Assembly: GCA_902470695.1 (NCBI GenBank)
Contig: CABRHH010000031.1
Span: 1 to 29,338 of the forward strand
Origin: an uncultured Collinsella sp.
Lineage (GTDB): Bacteria; Actinomycetota; Coriobacteriia; Coriobacteriales; Coriobacteriaceae
Direction: 5' to 3'
DNA: 29,338 nucleotides
Part shown: positions 7,342-15,787 of the stretch, in pieces
Layout of the letters: each line of letters begins with the position of its first letter
Position numbering within the stretch: position 1 is the stretch's first letter
Translations under genes and position numbers: made by a program
Notes under the pieces: model-generated
Seen by the model: only the letters and a program-made list of their open reading frames with translations
Told to the model about the DNA's origin: nothing
The model's database searches: none

Positions 7342-8446
7342 TTCTCCTCCTGAAGCGCCTCAGCTCGGTTGTGGTGGCGCACCCGCCGCCGAGCGAGAGC
7401 GTCTGGGCGCGTATCTGGAACTTCTCGTCGATGCCGGCGGACGCGTACACGAGGTCCACCGTGTCGTTCACCGTCACGGGGGCGAAAGCGCTCCGCATGG
7501 TGACGCGCCTGATGACCGACTGCGCCGTGTTGAGCAGCGACCGGGCGCGCCTGTCCGCGTAATCCTGCCGCTCCGCCTGCGTCTTCCCCGGCGGCAGGTC
7601 GGTATAGGAGTACCCCTTGGTTATCGTGCGCCCGCGAGAGACGGTGGACAGCGGGCTCGACGGGTCCCTGTCCCACGCCTCCGCCCTGACCTCGTTCCCC
7701 TTGTCGTCCGGGCCGTAGCACACGACGACGTGGTTGGCGGTGCCCGTCATGTCGTACTCCTCGGTCATGGCCGCCTCGAACTTCGCGGACGGCCCCTCCT
7801 CGAACGTCCACGTCGGGGCGATCTCGGACGGGTCGCGGTACCTCCTGAAGACCACGCGCCCCATCGGGTCGGTGAACGCCGCCCTGAATCCCGCCAGGTC
7901 GAGAAGGTCGTTCACCATATCGAGCTTCGTATCGCCCGTCTGCGAGTTGCTCTGCTGCACGCCGAACCCGTAGGCGCGCGTATTGGTGATCGCGTAGTCG
8001 CTCGCGTCCGACACGACCGTGAGGCCCGCCTGCTCGCACACCCTCCTGGCTGCGGCCACGGCGTTCTCGCCCTTGGAGAGCGTGACCGGGCTTGGGAACC
8101 TGTCGTCGAGGAGCTCCTGGAGCCGCCCGTACATCTTGACCGTCGCGGTGCTGTACCCAGCGCCGATGTTGCGCCCCGGAACCACGGGCAGGAACGTCCC
8201 GAGGGGCACATCGGCCCTGCCGCCGTCCGCCCACTCGGCCGTCATGTAGACCCGCACGAGGTCGGGGCCGAAGTCAATCGCCCCCATGACGCCGACCTGG
8301 GCGCTCTCCTTGATGCGCGTGTCGTCGTTGCGCGTTATCGTCCCGCCGGCGAGCGTGCGCAGCATCTCGGTCTCGATGCCGTCGGACCTGCGCACGCGCA
8401 TGAACCGGTACGAGGTCGAGATGAAGCGCTCGTTCCAATCAGCCAT
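7334..8446 (-). CDS. Phage tail protein, hub-like (DUF5047-type resemblance)
   Basis: The 370-residue protein follows the FN3 protein gene and precedes the fibre gene. Its features suggest a tail hub or adsorption-apparatus protein. There is a beta-rich N-terminal segment (DTRIKESAQVGVMGAIDFG, VRVYMTAEW). Next is a middle region with the pattern ELLDDRFPSPVTLSKGENAV. The C-terminal part ends in VTVNDTVDLVYASAGIDEKF. These features resemble the DUF5047-like hub proteins of Gram-positive and actinobacterial siphophages, a match made from memory with moderate certainty. The start overlaps the previous gene by 8 bp. Confidence 0.6.
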   Translation of the reverse strand: MADWNERFISTSYRFMRVRRSDGIETEMLRTLAGGTITRNDDTRIKESAQVGVMGAIDFGPDLVRVYMTAEWADGGRADVPLGTFLPVVPGRNIGAGYSTATVKMYGRLQELLDDRFPSPVTLSKGENAVAAARRVCEQAGLTVVSDASDYAITNTRAYGFGVQQSNSQTGDTKLDMVNDLLDLAGFRAAFTDPMGRVVFRRYRDPSEIAPTWTFEEGPSAKFEAAMTEEYDMTGTANHVVVCYGPDDKGNEVRAEAWDRDPSSPLSTVSRGRTITKGYSYTDLPPGKTQAERQDYADRRARSLLNTAQSVIRRVTMRSAFAPVTVNDTVDLVYASAGIDEKFQIRAQTLSLGGGCATTTELRRFRRRNG

Positions 8447-10781
8447 TCCTAGGGCCCTCCCATACGACCTCGGTGAGGTCGGCCGTAACTCCCCATCTCC
8501 CGTAGGCGCTCGCCGCGTAGTCGAGCGCGAACGACGCCCGCACGCGGTGCCTTCCGCCCCAATGGTCGCGGTACCAGCAGACGGCGTTGCGCGGGTCGCG
8601 CCTGACGCCGTCCACCAACCTGTACTCCTCGACCGTCAGCACCTCGTAGGACTTGCGCCCGCTCGCGTCCGCGGTTCCGTCCTGGTAGAAGGTCGGCAGG
8701 CTCGGCGTGTCGGGGCCGAGCGCGAAGCGGAACAGCTCGCCGTCGAGGGTGTAGCTCGAGGAGGAGTCGGCGTTGAACGCGAGCCTGATCGCAAGCGCGG
8801 CATCCACGCCGAAGTTGAACAGCTCGGCACCGTCAGAGTCCGCGAACGCGCGGACCTCGACCGTCGTGGCGGTGCCCGTCGCGCTGTACGAGGTGACGAG
8901 GTACTTGTACTCCGTGTTGAGCGGGGGCAGCCGGTCTATCGCCGTGAACCCGTCCCGCATGGAGTCGGCGATCACCTCCTGCGCGCCGTCGGCGAGCTGG
9001 CGCACGACCGAGACGTTGACCGTCTCGGCAACGTCTCCGATTCCGGCCACCCCGTTGCCCGGCAGCCCCGAGAACCCGGCGTGCACGGGGATGCCGTCCT
9101 CGTAGCCCACGCGGTCCGGCGACACGAGGTAGTCTCCCTCGACGGACCACGAAGGCAGGCCGTACACGACGTTGACGTGGCACGCCATGGTCTCCCTGTC
9201 GTAGGACAGCTCGACCGCTGGCATGGCGGGCTCGGCGTAATCCGTGCCGAACACGCGCCGCGCAGACGCGCGGACCGAGTAGCCGTCCGTGATGGCGATC
9301 TCCGCCGTGTAGGTCGCGCCGTTCTCCGGCAGGTACGTGTCGGAGGACAGCGTGAAGCTCCGGGCGGACGTGTCCAAGCCGCGCGAGAACAGCACGGACC
9401 CGCCGGGCGACAGCAGCCTGAACGTCTGCGTCGAGACGCCGGACGCCGAATGGACCTCCCAGCCGATGCGCAGCGGCATCGCCCTGGCGTCGACGCCGTC
9501 GATGCTCGGTGACGTGACGGCGACCGTCGGCTGCACCTCGGCGTGGAACGCCCTGTAGCCCGACCACGCGCCCCAGTCCGCGTGGACGCCCTTCGTTCGC
9601 ACGCGGACGCGGTAGTCGCCCGTCTGCTCGATCCGCAGCCGGAAGGACTTGGAGCCGCCGGGCACGTCGTGCGTTGCGGGCGAGCCGCCGCGCGTCACCT
9701 CGACCTGCGCCGCGCTCTGGTCCGATCCGTCAGGGTGCGAGATCGACCACGCCACCGCCACGGTGTCGGGAACGACCACGACGGACGGCATGTCGGAGAT
9801 GGACGGCGCGCTCGGCGGCACGATCGTCGTTATGGCCCCCGACTCCGTGTAGCCGCTGTACATGCCGTCGCGGTAGGAGCGCACCCTCGCTCGGACGGTG
9901 CCGGAACCGGCGTCCGCGTCGAATGCGAGGGACGGAGCGTCCCGCTCGGCCGACCAGCCGCCGCCGTTCACCGACAGCTGGTACTTGTGCCCCTGCGCAT
10001 ACCCGCTCGCGCCGTTCACGGAGATGCGCACGCGCGCGCCGCCGATCTGCGACAGCACGACGGACGCCGGTGGGGCCGGGGTGGTGTACACGGTCCCCGT
10101 GTCGACATAGCCCGAGTACCCGGACGAGTTCGCGGAGCGCACCCGGTACCGGTAGCCGTGGTTCTGCGACAGCGAGTTGTCGGTGTAGTTGACCGCGCTC
10201 CAGTTGAGCTTGGCGATCTGCACGTAGCCGCCGCCGTCCGCCGACCGCTCGACGTAGACGTTCCCCCACGGGTACTGCCCGTTGCCATCGGTGTAGTCGC
10301 CGTCCCAGGTGACGACCGCCTGGCTGTCGCTGTTCCTGCGGGCCGACACGTTGCGCGGCGGGCGCGGGGCCTTGTACCCGATCGCGGGCACCGTGACCGT
10401 GACGTACGCCTCCATGACGGGTCCCGGCCAGCCGCCGTAGCCGTTCACGGTCGCTCCCCACGACTTGCACCAGCAGGTCACGTTGTACGCGCCGCCGCGC
10501 TTGTAGAACGGCCCGTAGGTGCGCCCGCACGAGCCGACCGTGGCTCCGACCTGGGCGACGCCTCGCCCGTCATCGTTCCACTGGCCGCCCAGGTTGCCGC
10601 CGCCTCCGTGGCCCACCTGCACCGCGACCCCGTATTGCGCCGCGCGGTCCGCCTGCACGAAGCCCTCGACGCGGATGTACACGCAGTCCTCGTAGTCGTT
10701 GCTTATCCAGGCGTTGACGTGCGACCGCATCCTTCGGAGCGGCTGCAGGTAGACAGACCAGCTCGACCATGCCTCAGCCAT
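8439..10781 (-). CDS. Large tail protein with fibronectin type III-like domains
   Basis: The 780-residue protein lies directly after the tape measure gene (TGATG overlap), where distal tail or tail-tip proteins are encoded. After a Gly/Trp-rich N-terminal part (about 1-135) there is an FN3-like domain (about 139-236: PPRNVSARRNSDSQAVVTW, YRYRVRSANSSGYSG). Several more beta-sandwich repeats follow (PPASVVLSQIGG, PSAPSISDMPSVVVV, VQPTVAVTSP). The C-terminal part (about 640-780) carries RRDPRNAVCWYRDHWGGRHR. Such proteins form the tail tip and contact the host surface. The exact position, Dit-like or Tal-like, cannot be decided here. Confidence 0.75.
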   Translation of the reverse strand: MAEAWSSWSVYLQPLRRMRSHVNAWISNDYEDCVYIRVEGFVQADRAAQYGVAVQVGHGGGGNLGGQWNDDGRGVAQVGATVGSCGRTYGPFYKRGGAYNVTCWCKSWGATVNGYGGWPGPVMEAYVTVTVPAIGYKAPRPPRNVSARRNSDSQAVVTWDGDYTDGNGQYPWGNVYVERSADGGGYVQIAKLNWSAVNYTDNSLSQNHGYRYRVRSANSSGYSGYVDTGTVYTTPAPPASVVLSQIGGARVRISVNGASGYAQGHKYQLSVNGGGWSAERDAPSLAFDADAGSGTVRARVRSYRDGMYSGYTESGAITTIVPPSAPSISDMPSVVVVPDTVAVAWSISHPDGSDQSAAQVEVTRGGSPATHDVPGGSKSFRLRIEQTGDYRVRVRTKGVHADWGAWSGYRAFHAEVQPTVAVTSPSIDGVDARAMPLRIGWEVHSASGVSTQTFRLLSPGGSVLFSRGLDTSARSFTLSSDTYLPENGATYTAEIAITDGYSVRASARRVFGTDYAEPAMPAVELSYDRETMACHVNVVYGLPSWSVEGDYLVSPDRVGYEDGIPVHAGFSGLPGNGVAGIGDVAETVNVSVVRQLADGAQEVIADSMRDGFTAIDRLPPLNTEYKYLVTSYSATGTATTVEVRAFADSDGAELFNFGVDAALAIRLAFNADSSSSYTLDGELFRFALGPDTPSLPTFYQDGTADASGRKSYEVLTVEEYRLVDGVRRDPRNAVCWYRDHWGGRHRVRASFALDYAASAYGRWGVTADLTEVVWEGPRNG

Positions 10782-13700
10782 CAGCAGACCCCCATCTCGT
10801 TTGTAAGGTTGAACTCGTCGAAAAGGACCTGGATCGCCTCCATGGCGCGCCCCGACCCGCCGTCGACGCGCGCGCCGTTGATGTTCACCACGTACGTGTT
10901 CCCGCCGCCCGGCGAGCCCATCGCGGCGACCGTCTCCTCAGCCACCGTGCGGGCGAACGGGCGCGTGTACCTGCGGTTGGTGAGCGGGATGATCGCCTCG
11001 GCACCGGCCTCGCCCGCGATGTGGCGCGTGACGTCGGTGGCGCGGCTGACGATCATGCCGCTCGCGTGCTTCATGATGCCGCCCGCCGCGTGGAATATCC
11101 CGCCCGCCGCGTGCTCGCCCCTGGTGACGTACGACGTGGTGACGGTCTTGTTGACGTTCTCGTATCTGTTGATCGTCGTGGACGCGCTCTGGTTCTTCGG
11201 AGGGTTCTTCTCTCGCCTCGCGGTGCGGTCGATGTCGGTCTGGGTCGAGGACGAGTCGACCTTCGATGCGGCCTTCTTGTCCTTGAGCTCCTTCTTGTTG
11301 CGCTCGTCCTCGCGCTTGTTCGCCTTGTCGACCTGGTCGGAGTCGACCTTCGTGTTGGCGTCCTTGCTCACGAGCTGCGTGCCGTTCCAGGTGTACACGC
11401 GCCCCTGGGCGTCCCTGAGCTGCTGGTCCCTGACGAGCGCGTCGGCCGTCTTGGACGTGAACCCGGTTCCGTTCCACGTCCACACGTTGCCCTGCGCGTC
11501 CACGAGGGATGCGTCGTTGACGTTCACGCTGCCGTCCTTGTCGATGATCGGGACGGCGTTGTAGTTCTCGATGCACCACTTCATCTGCTCGAGGTTGCCG
11601 CTGCACGCGGTGTAGAGCGCAGCGAAGTTCTGGGCCGACATGCTGGTGACGTCCTTGGCGTTGAGCCCCATGCTCGCGAGGTTCTGCTCGAACGTGCCGA
11701 CCTCCTGGCCGGTCGCCTGGAGGTGCGTGGCGATGTCGATCGCGAACGCCTGGAACTCGAGCGGCAGGCCGGAGATGTTGTCCTTGACCGACTGCGCGAA
11801 CGTCGCGGATTCCAGCGCGGCCTGGTTCGTGAAGTACTGCGCCGACTGGCTCGCCGTTTCGTACGCGCCGGAGAGGTCGCTCACGGCCCTGTCCGCGTCG
11901 TTGAACGCGTTCTGGGCCTTCCACACCTCGGCAGCCAGCTTCCCGTACTCTTCGGTCCCGTCGAGGCCCTGCGCCAGCATCTCCTGAAGGCGCTGCGACT
12001 TCTCGTTGAGCGCCTCCTGGGCCTGGGCGGCCTTGTCCTTGGCGATGGACAGCTCGCGCTCGGCCTTCACCTGCTCCCTGATGTACTCGGTAGCGAGCTG
12101 CTGGTACGCCTTGGCCTTGGCGTTGCGCTTCCACTCCTCGGTGTTGCGGCGCAGCTCCTCGGTGTTCTCGTACAGCGTCCCCGCCTGGTCGGCGATCTTG
12201 CCGTTCGCGGCGTCGACGACCTTGATCGCCGCGCCCGTTATGTCGTTGTAGCCCTTGACGGCGATCTTCAGCTTCTCCTGCTCGGTGGCAGTCAGCCCCG
12301 ACCTGTTCGCCAGCCGCTCGATGCACGCCGTGTACTGCTCGAGCTCGGAGCCCTTGGAGAACGCGTCGGTGACGAGCTCCGAGGCCCTCGCGTTGAGCTC
12401 GGCCATGGACTCCGCGACCTCGGACGCCTTGGCCTTGACGTTGCCTATCATGTCCCCCATGCTGGACGCGGCCGCCCCCGCCTGCTCCATGATGGACGCT
12501 GCCGACCTGGTGGCATCGGCCATGAGGCGCTCGTGCTCCTCGGCCTTGCGCGACTCCTCGGCCATATGCGCGATGCCGGCACCGACGACCGCGACTATGG
12601 CGCTTATTGCGAGCATCGGCGCTGCGGCCTTCATGAACCCTGCGGCCCCCTGGGCGGCAGCCGACAGTCCGTTCGCCACGGGGCCGCGCATGGTCTGGGC
12701 GGCGCGGCTCGCGGCGGCGGCGGTGCCGCTGTAGGTCGATTCGACGCTGGACAGGGCGTCGGACAGCTCGTCGATGCCGTCGGCAGCCTTCATCGCCTCC
12801 TTCGTCGAGCCGGACCATCCGCTCACGAGGCTGGCGTTCGCGGCGAAGGCGTCCTTGGCCTTGCCTATCGTCCCCTGCAGCCCGGCTTCCTGGCGCTTGA
12901 GCCCGATGACGTACGCGTCCGTCGCCTTGACGCCGCTCAGCCCGGCGGAGCTCAGCTCCTCCTGCACCCTCGCGAGCGCCTTGCTCGATTTCCTGACCGT
13001 GCCTGCGGCCACGTTCATGCGGTCCCATGCGTGGACGTAGTTGTCCACGCCGCCGGCCGCCCTCGCGGCGACGTTCCCGCTCGTTCCGATGTACGACGCC
13101 AGGGTCTTCGCGCTGGAATAGGTGCGCATCTGGTTGCCGTCGACGGTCGCGAGCGCGTCCTTGTAGACGGCGGTCCTCTCCGCGGCGCGGGCGAACGCGC
13201 CGACAAGGTTGCCCACGCCCTGCTCGATCCGGCCGACGGTCGACAGCGCGGGACCGGCTGCGGCGGCCATGCCGGCGATCGCGAGCGCGTTGCGCTGAGC
13301 GCCCTCGTCCATGTCCGCGAACGCCTGGGCGGCGTTGCCGACGGCCTCTATCGCCGGGGACAGGGCATCGGTCGCCGCGATGACGGCATCGACGAGCGGC
13401 CTGCCGACGGTGATCGCCACGGCGTCTACCCTGTTCTTGAGGACCTGGAGGCGCGATGCCATGGATTCGTTCCTGGTATCCACCTCGTCCTGCAGGGCGG
13501 TGTTGCTCTTCCACGCGCCCTCGGCTAGACCGAGGGCTTTCGCCAGGAGCCCCTGCTGCCCCGTGACGGCGCTCGTGGACCCGGCGAGACGGCGCATCAC
13601 GTCCGATTGGCGTATCTGGGTGAACCCGAGCTCCGCCATGACGGCGTTCATGTCCTTGCCTGACTGCGAAGCCCTGCCGATCCCCTCGATGAGCGCGTTG

Positions 13701-14608
13701 AAGGCACCTGCGGCGTTCTCGCCCCACGCTGCGGCGAACTGCTCGGCGCTCATCCCGGCGGCGGACGAGAACGCCTCCAGCTTGGCACCGCCGTTGGCGA
13801 CCGCCTTGCCGATCTCGACGAAGATCTGCGAGAGCGCGGACCCGCCCATCTCCGCCTTGATTCCGAGGGAGGACATGGCACCGGACATCCCGAGGATCTG
13901 CGCCTCGGAAAGACCGGCCTGCTTGCCGGCGGACGCGAACCGCATGGCCATGCTCATGACCTCGGACTCGGTCGTCGCCATGTTGTTGCCGATGTCGACG
14001 ATGGTCGAGCCGAACCGCTCGTAGTCCCCCTCGGTCATGCCGACGATGTTGGCGAAGCGCGCCATCTGGGTGGCGGCCGTGTCGGCGTTCATGTTCGTGG
14101 CGATATCGAGGCCGCTCACCGTCTTGGCGAACGCCTGGAGGCTGCCGTCGGCGACCCCGAGCTGAGCGCCGAGAGCCTCGATGTTCAGTATCGCCTCGGC
14201 GGACACGGGCTGCACCTTGGACGATTCGAGGGCAGCCTGCGCGAACTGCTCGATCCGGCCCCTCGACATGTCGGAGGTCTTCCGCAGGTTGGCCATCGCC
14301 GTGTCGAAGTCGACGGCCATCTTGCCGCTGTAGGCACCGACCGCCACCATGGGCAGCGTGACGGCCCTGGTGAGGCGGTCGCCGAAGTCCGCCACCGCCT
14401 TGCCGTGGCGCACGATGCCCGCAGCGGCCTGCTCGGCGGCTATGCCCTGCTGCGCGAGGGCCCTTGTTGTCGAGTTCGCGCTCGCTGCGGTCAGCTTCTC
14501 CATGCGCGACAGCTGGTTGCCGAGGCGCGACACCGCGCCGACGGCCTTGTTGACGCCGTCGGAGTTGAACGCCGACGTGATGTCGATTGAGATCGAAGCC
14601 TTACCCAC
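10781..14608 (-). CDS. Phage tail tape measure protein (TP901 family)
   Basis: At 1275 residues this is the longest gene and sets tail length. Residues about 85-400 match the TP901 core (MAVDFDTAMANLRKTSDMS, LGLSEAQILG-type segments, MGGSALSQIFVEI, ELGFTQIRQSDVMRRLAG). A membrane-spanning helix lies near residues 658-682 (APMLAISAIVAVVGAGIA). Long helical stretches follow, and the C-terminus has HIAGEAGAEAIIPLTNRRY, common in tape measures. Two copies of a WTWNGT repeat sit at about 1030-1087. The start is GTG at 14608, overlapping the upstream gene by 8 bp, with GAGGA just upstream. Predicted tail length from about 1275 residues at 1.5 A per residue would be near 190 nm, using the usual helix rule. 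Confidence 0.95.
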   Translation of the reverse strand: MGKASISIDITSAFNSDGVNKAVGAVSRLGNQLSRMEKLTAASANSTTRALAQQGIAAEQAAAGIVRHGKAVADFGDRLTRAVTLPMVAVGAYSGKMAVDFDTAMANLRKTSDMSRGRIEQFAQAALESSKVQPVSAEAILNIEALGAQLGVADGSLQAFAKTVSGLDIATNMNADTAATQMARFANIVGMTEGDYERFGSTIVDIGNNMATTESEVMSMAMRFASAGKQAGLSEAQILGMSGAMSSLGIKAEMGGSALSQIFVEIGKAVANGGAKLEAFSSAAGMSAEQFAAAWGENAAGAFNALIEGIGRASQSGKDMNAVMAELGFTQIRQSDVMRRLAGSTSAVTGQQGLLAKALGLAEGAWKSNTALQDEVDTRNESMASRLQVLKNRVDAVAITVGRPLVDAVIAATDALSPAIEAVGNAAQAFADMDEGAQRNALAIAGMAAAAGPALSTVGRIEQGVGNLVGAFARAAERTAVYKDALATVDGNQMRTYSSAKTLASYIGTSGNVAARAAGGVDNYVHAWDRMNVAAGTVRKSSKALARVQEELSSAGLSGVKATDAYVIGLKRQEAGLQGTIGKAKDAFAANASLVSGWSGSTKEAMKAADGIDELSDALSSVESTYSGTAAAASRAAQTMRGPVANGLSAAAQGAAGFMKAAAPMLAISAIVAVVGAGIAHMAEESRKAEEHERLMADATRSAASIMEQAGAAASSMGDMIGNVKAKASEVAESMAELNARASELVTDAFSKGSELEQYTACIERLANRSGLTATEQEKLKIAVKGYNDITGAAIKVVDAANGKIADQAGTLYENTEELRRNTEEWKRNAKAKAYQQLATEYIREQVKAERELSIAKDKAAQAQEALNEKSQRLQEMLAQGLDGTEEYGKLAAEVWKAQNAFNDADRAVSDLSGAYETASQSAQYFTNQAALESATFAQSVKDNISGLPLEFQAFAIDIATHLQATGQEVGTFEQNLASMGLNAKDVTSMSAQNFAALYTACSGNLEQMKWCIENYNAVPIIDKDGSVNVNDASLVDAQGNVWTWNGTGFTSKTADALVRDQQLRDAQGRVYTWNGTQLVSKDANTKVDSDQVDKANKREDERNKKELKDKKAASKVDSSSTQTDIDRTARREKNPPKNQSASTTINRYENVNKTVTTSYVTRGEHAAGGIFHAAGGIMKHASGMIVSRATDVTRHIAGEAGAEAIIPLTNRRYTRPFARTVAEETVAAMGSPGGGNTYVVNINGARVDGGSGRAMEAIQVLFDEFNLTNEMGVC

Positions 14609-15035
14609 AGTTCCTCACCACGCTATCGCACAGCTCCTCGACCGCATCGGAGACCTCGCGCACGATGCGGTCCTCATCTTCCAGAACGGCCTTGAGCAGG
14701 GCGCGCGGCGGCTCGGAGCCGTGCGGCACGCCCGCCCTCTCCCCCCTTCGCTTGCCTTCGAGGATCACCGCTCCGGGGTTGGCGAACTCGATCACGCCAG
14801 CGCCGGGGTCCGAGCTCGCGAGCTTCACGCCACGGCCATGCGTCTTGATGTGGAGCGAGCGGGCGTACGAGCCGGTGGGGCTTGAGCCGAGCCCGCCCGC
14901 AAACGAGCGGGCCTTCGCGAGCGTCGGCTTGGCTATCTCCCTGATGCGGCTCTTGACCTCTTTGGCGAGCGTCCTGTCGACCTCGTTCAGGGCCTCTATG
15001 ACGACGGTGGTGTTGCGAACCTTGATGCTGTACAA
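14601..15035 (-). CDS. HK97 gp10-like head-tail/tail-completion protein
   Basis: The 144-residue protein has an N-terminal helical segment (ALNEVDRTLAKEVKSRIREI) followed by ARSFAGGLGSSPTGSYARSL and a beta region with DPGAGVIEFANPGAVI. This is the pattern of HK97 gp10-type proteins: helix, variable loop, 'Y..SL', then '..YA.flEfG'. The frame has no nearby ATG. I chose TTG at 15035 because GGAGGGG precedes it by 8 bases and it begins 5 bp after the upstream stop. Its place between the chaperone and tape measure genes is unusual for gp10, which normally lies before the major tail gene. The family assignment is by eye. Confidence 0.6.
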   Translation of the reverse strand: MYSIKVRNTTVVIEALNEVDRTLAKEVKSRIREIAKPTLAKARSFAGGLGSSPTGSYARSLHIKTHGRGVKLASSDPGAGVIEFANPGAVILEGKRRGERAGVPHGSEPPRALLKAVLEDEDRIVREVSDAVEELCDSVVRNCG

Positions 15036-15040
15036 GTCGG

Positions 15041-15675
15041 CTACCCCTCCAGGCGGCGTCTCGCCTGCTCGCGCTCGGCCCTCAAGCGGTCCCGCGCCTG
15101 CTCCGGCCGCTCGCCCGGCTTCCTGTAGTCGGGCTTGCCGTCCCCGTTGCCGTCCGCCTTTGCCGCTATGCGGCTGTCGAAGCACAGCTGCAGGAAGATG
15201 CGCGGGTACTCCCATGCCAGGTCGATAAGGTCGCGCACGCCAATCCCCGCGTAGCGCGATACCGCTACGAGGCCTCTGGAGAGGTACCCGTAGGGTTTAC
15301 GTCGACCTCACCGGCTTCTGCCGCCTTCTGCCCGTCTCCGCCGGTCACAAGGTCGATGGTGTACTTCGTGAGCGTCTGGCAGACGAAGTTCTCGATCACC
15401 TCGCTCTGATCGAGGTCGTCCCCGCCGAGCACGGAGTCGATGAACGGGTTCCACTGCTGCTTCTTGCGGGCGTTCGGCATCTTCTCCTTGATCGCCCCGC
15501 ACTCGATGCCGGCGATGATGCCGCACAGGTACCCGCGCATCATGTCGGACGTCTCAGACAGCTCGTTGCGGTTGATGTACACGCCCGTGATGAGCGTGAA
15601 CACCTCGTCGTTCGGCGTCTCGCCGATGGGCTCGCCGCTCCCGCGCTTGTAGAACTTCCACGTGTCGTTCGCCAT
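15041..15675 (-). CDS. Tail assembly chaperone G-T, product of programmed -1 frameshift
   Basis: The reading frame after G is open in the -1 frame from the frameshift site to a TAG at 15041-15043. A ribosome slipping at AAACCCT (15292-15298) would read 128 G residues, then YGYLSRGLVAVSRYAGIG and a further 65 residues ending in a charged helix (QARDRLRAEREQARRRLEG). The fusion is about 211 residues long. The T part alone has no ATG start; only a GTG at 15238 without a good ribosome site. This matches lambda G/G-T logic, where both forms chaperone the tape measure during tail assembly. Confidence 0.8.
15265..15675 (-). CDS. Tail assembly chaperone G (zero-frame product)
   Basis: The 136-residue protein lies between the major tail and tape measure genes, the fixed place of tail assembly chaperones. 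It is helical in its middle (ETSDMMRGYLCGIIAGIECG; SEVIENFVCQTLTKYTIDL). It has a short Gly/Ala-rich C-terminus where the frameshift occurs, and ends at TAG 15265-15267. The ATG at 15675 has AGGGGAAG upstream. An upstream in-frame ATG at 15735 lies inside the repeated leader element and lacks a good ribosome site. The family assignment rests on position plus the frameshift signal; sequence similarity to known G proteins is not clear by eye. Confidence 0.75.
   Translation of the reverse strand: MANDTWKFYKRGSGEPIGETPNDEVFTLITGVYINRNELSETSDMMRGYLCGIIAGIECGAIKEKMPNARKKQQWNPFIDSVLGGDDLDQSEVIENFVCQTLTKYTIDLVTGGDGQKAAEAGEVDVNPTGTSPEAS
15292..15298 (-). promoter_or_regulatory. -1 ribosomal frameshift slippery site AAACCCT
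   Basis: On the minus strand the zero-frame codons GTA AAC CCT contain A-AAC-CCT, a perfect X-XXY-YYZ heptamer in the correct phase. After slipping, the frame reads AAA CCC TAC and remains open for 83 codons. The -1 frame has a TGA shortly upstream (near 15308-15310), so the overlap window is narrow and the heptamer falls in it. Confidence 0.8.
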
Positions 15676-15709
15676 GGCGCTTCCCCTTTCGTTCGTTGCG
15701 CTGGCAACG

Positions 15710-15744
15710 ATGTTCCGCCACGGCTCCCCCGCCACGCGGGCACG
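15710..15744 (-). repeat. Repeated leader element, copy 1 (before chaperone G)
   Basis: Twenty-four bases (15710-15733) are identical to 21468-21491 upstream of the portal gene. On the minus strand each copy reads CGTGCCC, a variable hairpin, then GGGGGAGCCGTGGCGGAAC. In this copy the hairpin is CCCGC-GTG-GCGGG. It abuts the T tract of the terminator after the major tail gene and lies 34 bases before the G start codon. Confidence 0.7.
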
Positions 15745-15770
15745 AAAAAAGCCCCCGCTCTCGCAGGGGC
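15745..15770 (-). terminator. Intrinsic terminator downstream of the major tail protein gene
   Basis: GCCCC (15751-15755) pairs with GGGGC (15766-15770), with two more pairs inside and a TCTC loop. On the minus strand it is followed by TTTTTT (15745-15750). It lies 18 bases after the major tail protein stop, inside the late operon. It should cut, but not abolish, transcription of downstream tail genes relative to the abundant tube protein. Confidence 0.8.
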
Positions 15771-15787
15771 TTCGCCGCCTCGGCGGC

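Noticed and set aside
9543..13528. Very long plus-strand open frames opposite the tape measure and FN3 genes
   Set aside because: Their products are Arg/Val/Gly-rich without family features, and they lie opposite well-supported tail genes.
15041..15238. Independent 65-codon gene after chaperone G
   Set aside because: It has only a GTG start without a good ribosome site, and its frame is open upstream to the in-phase slippery heptamer. It is better explained as the T part of a frameshift product.
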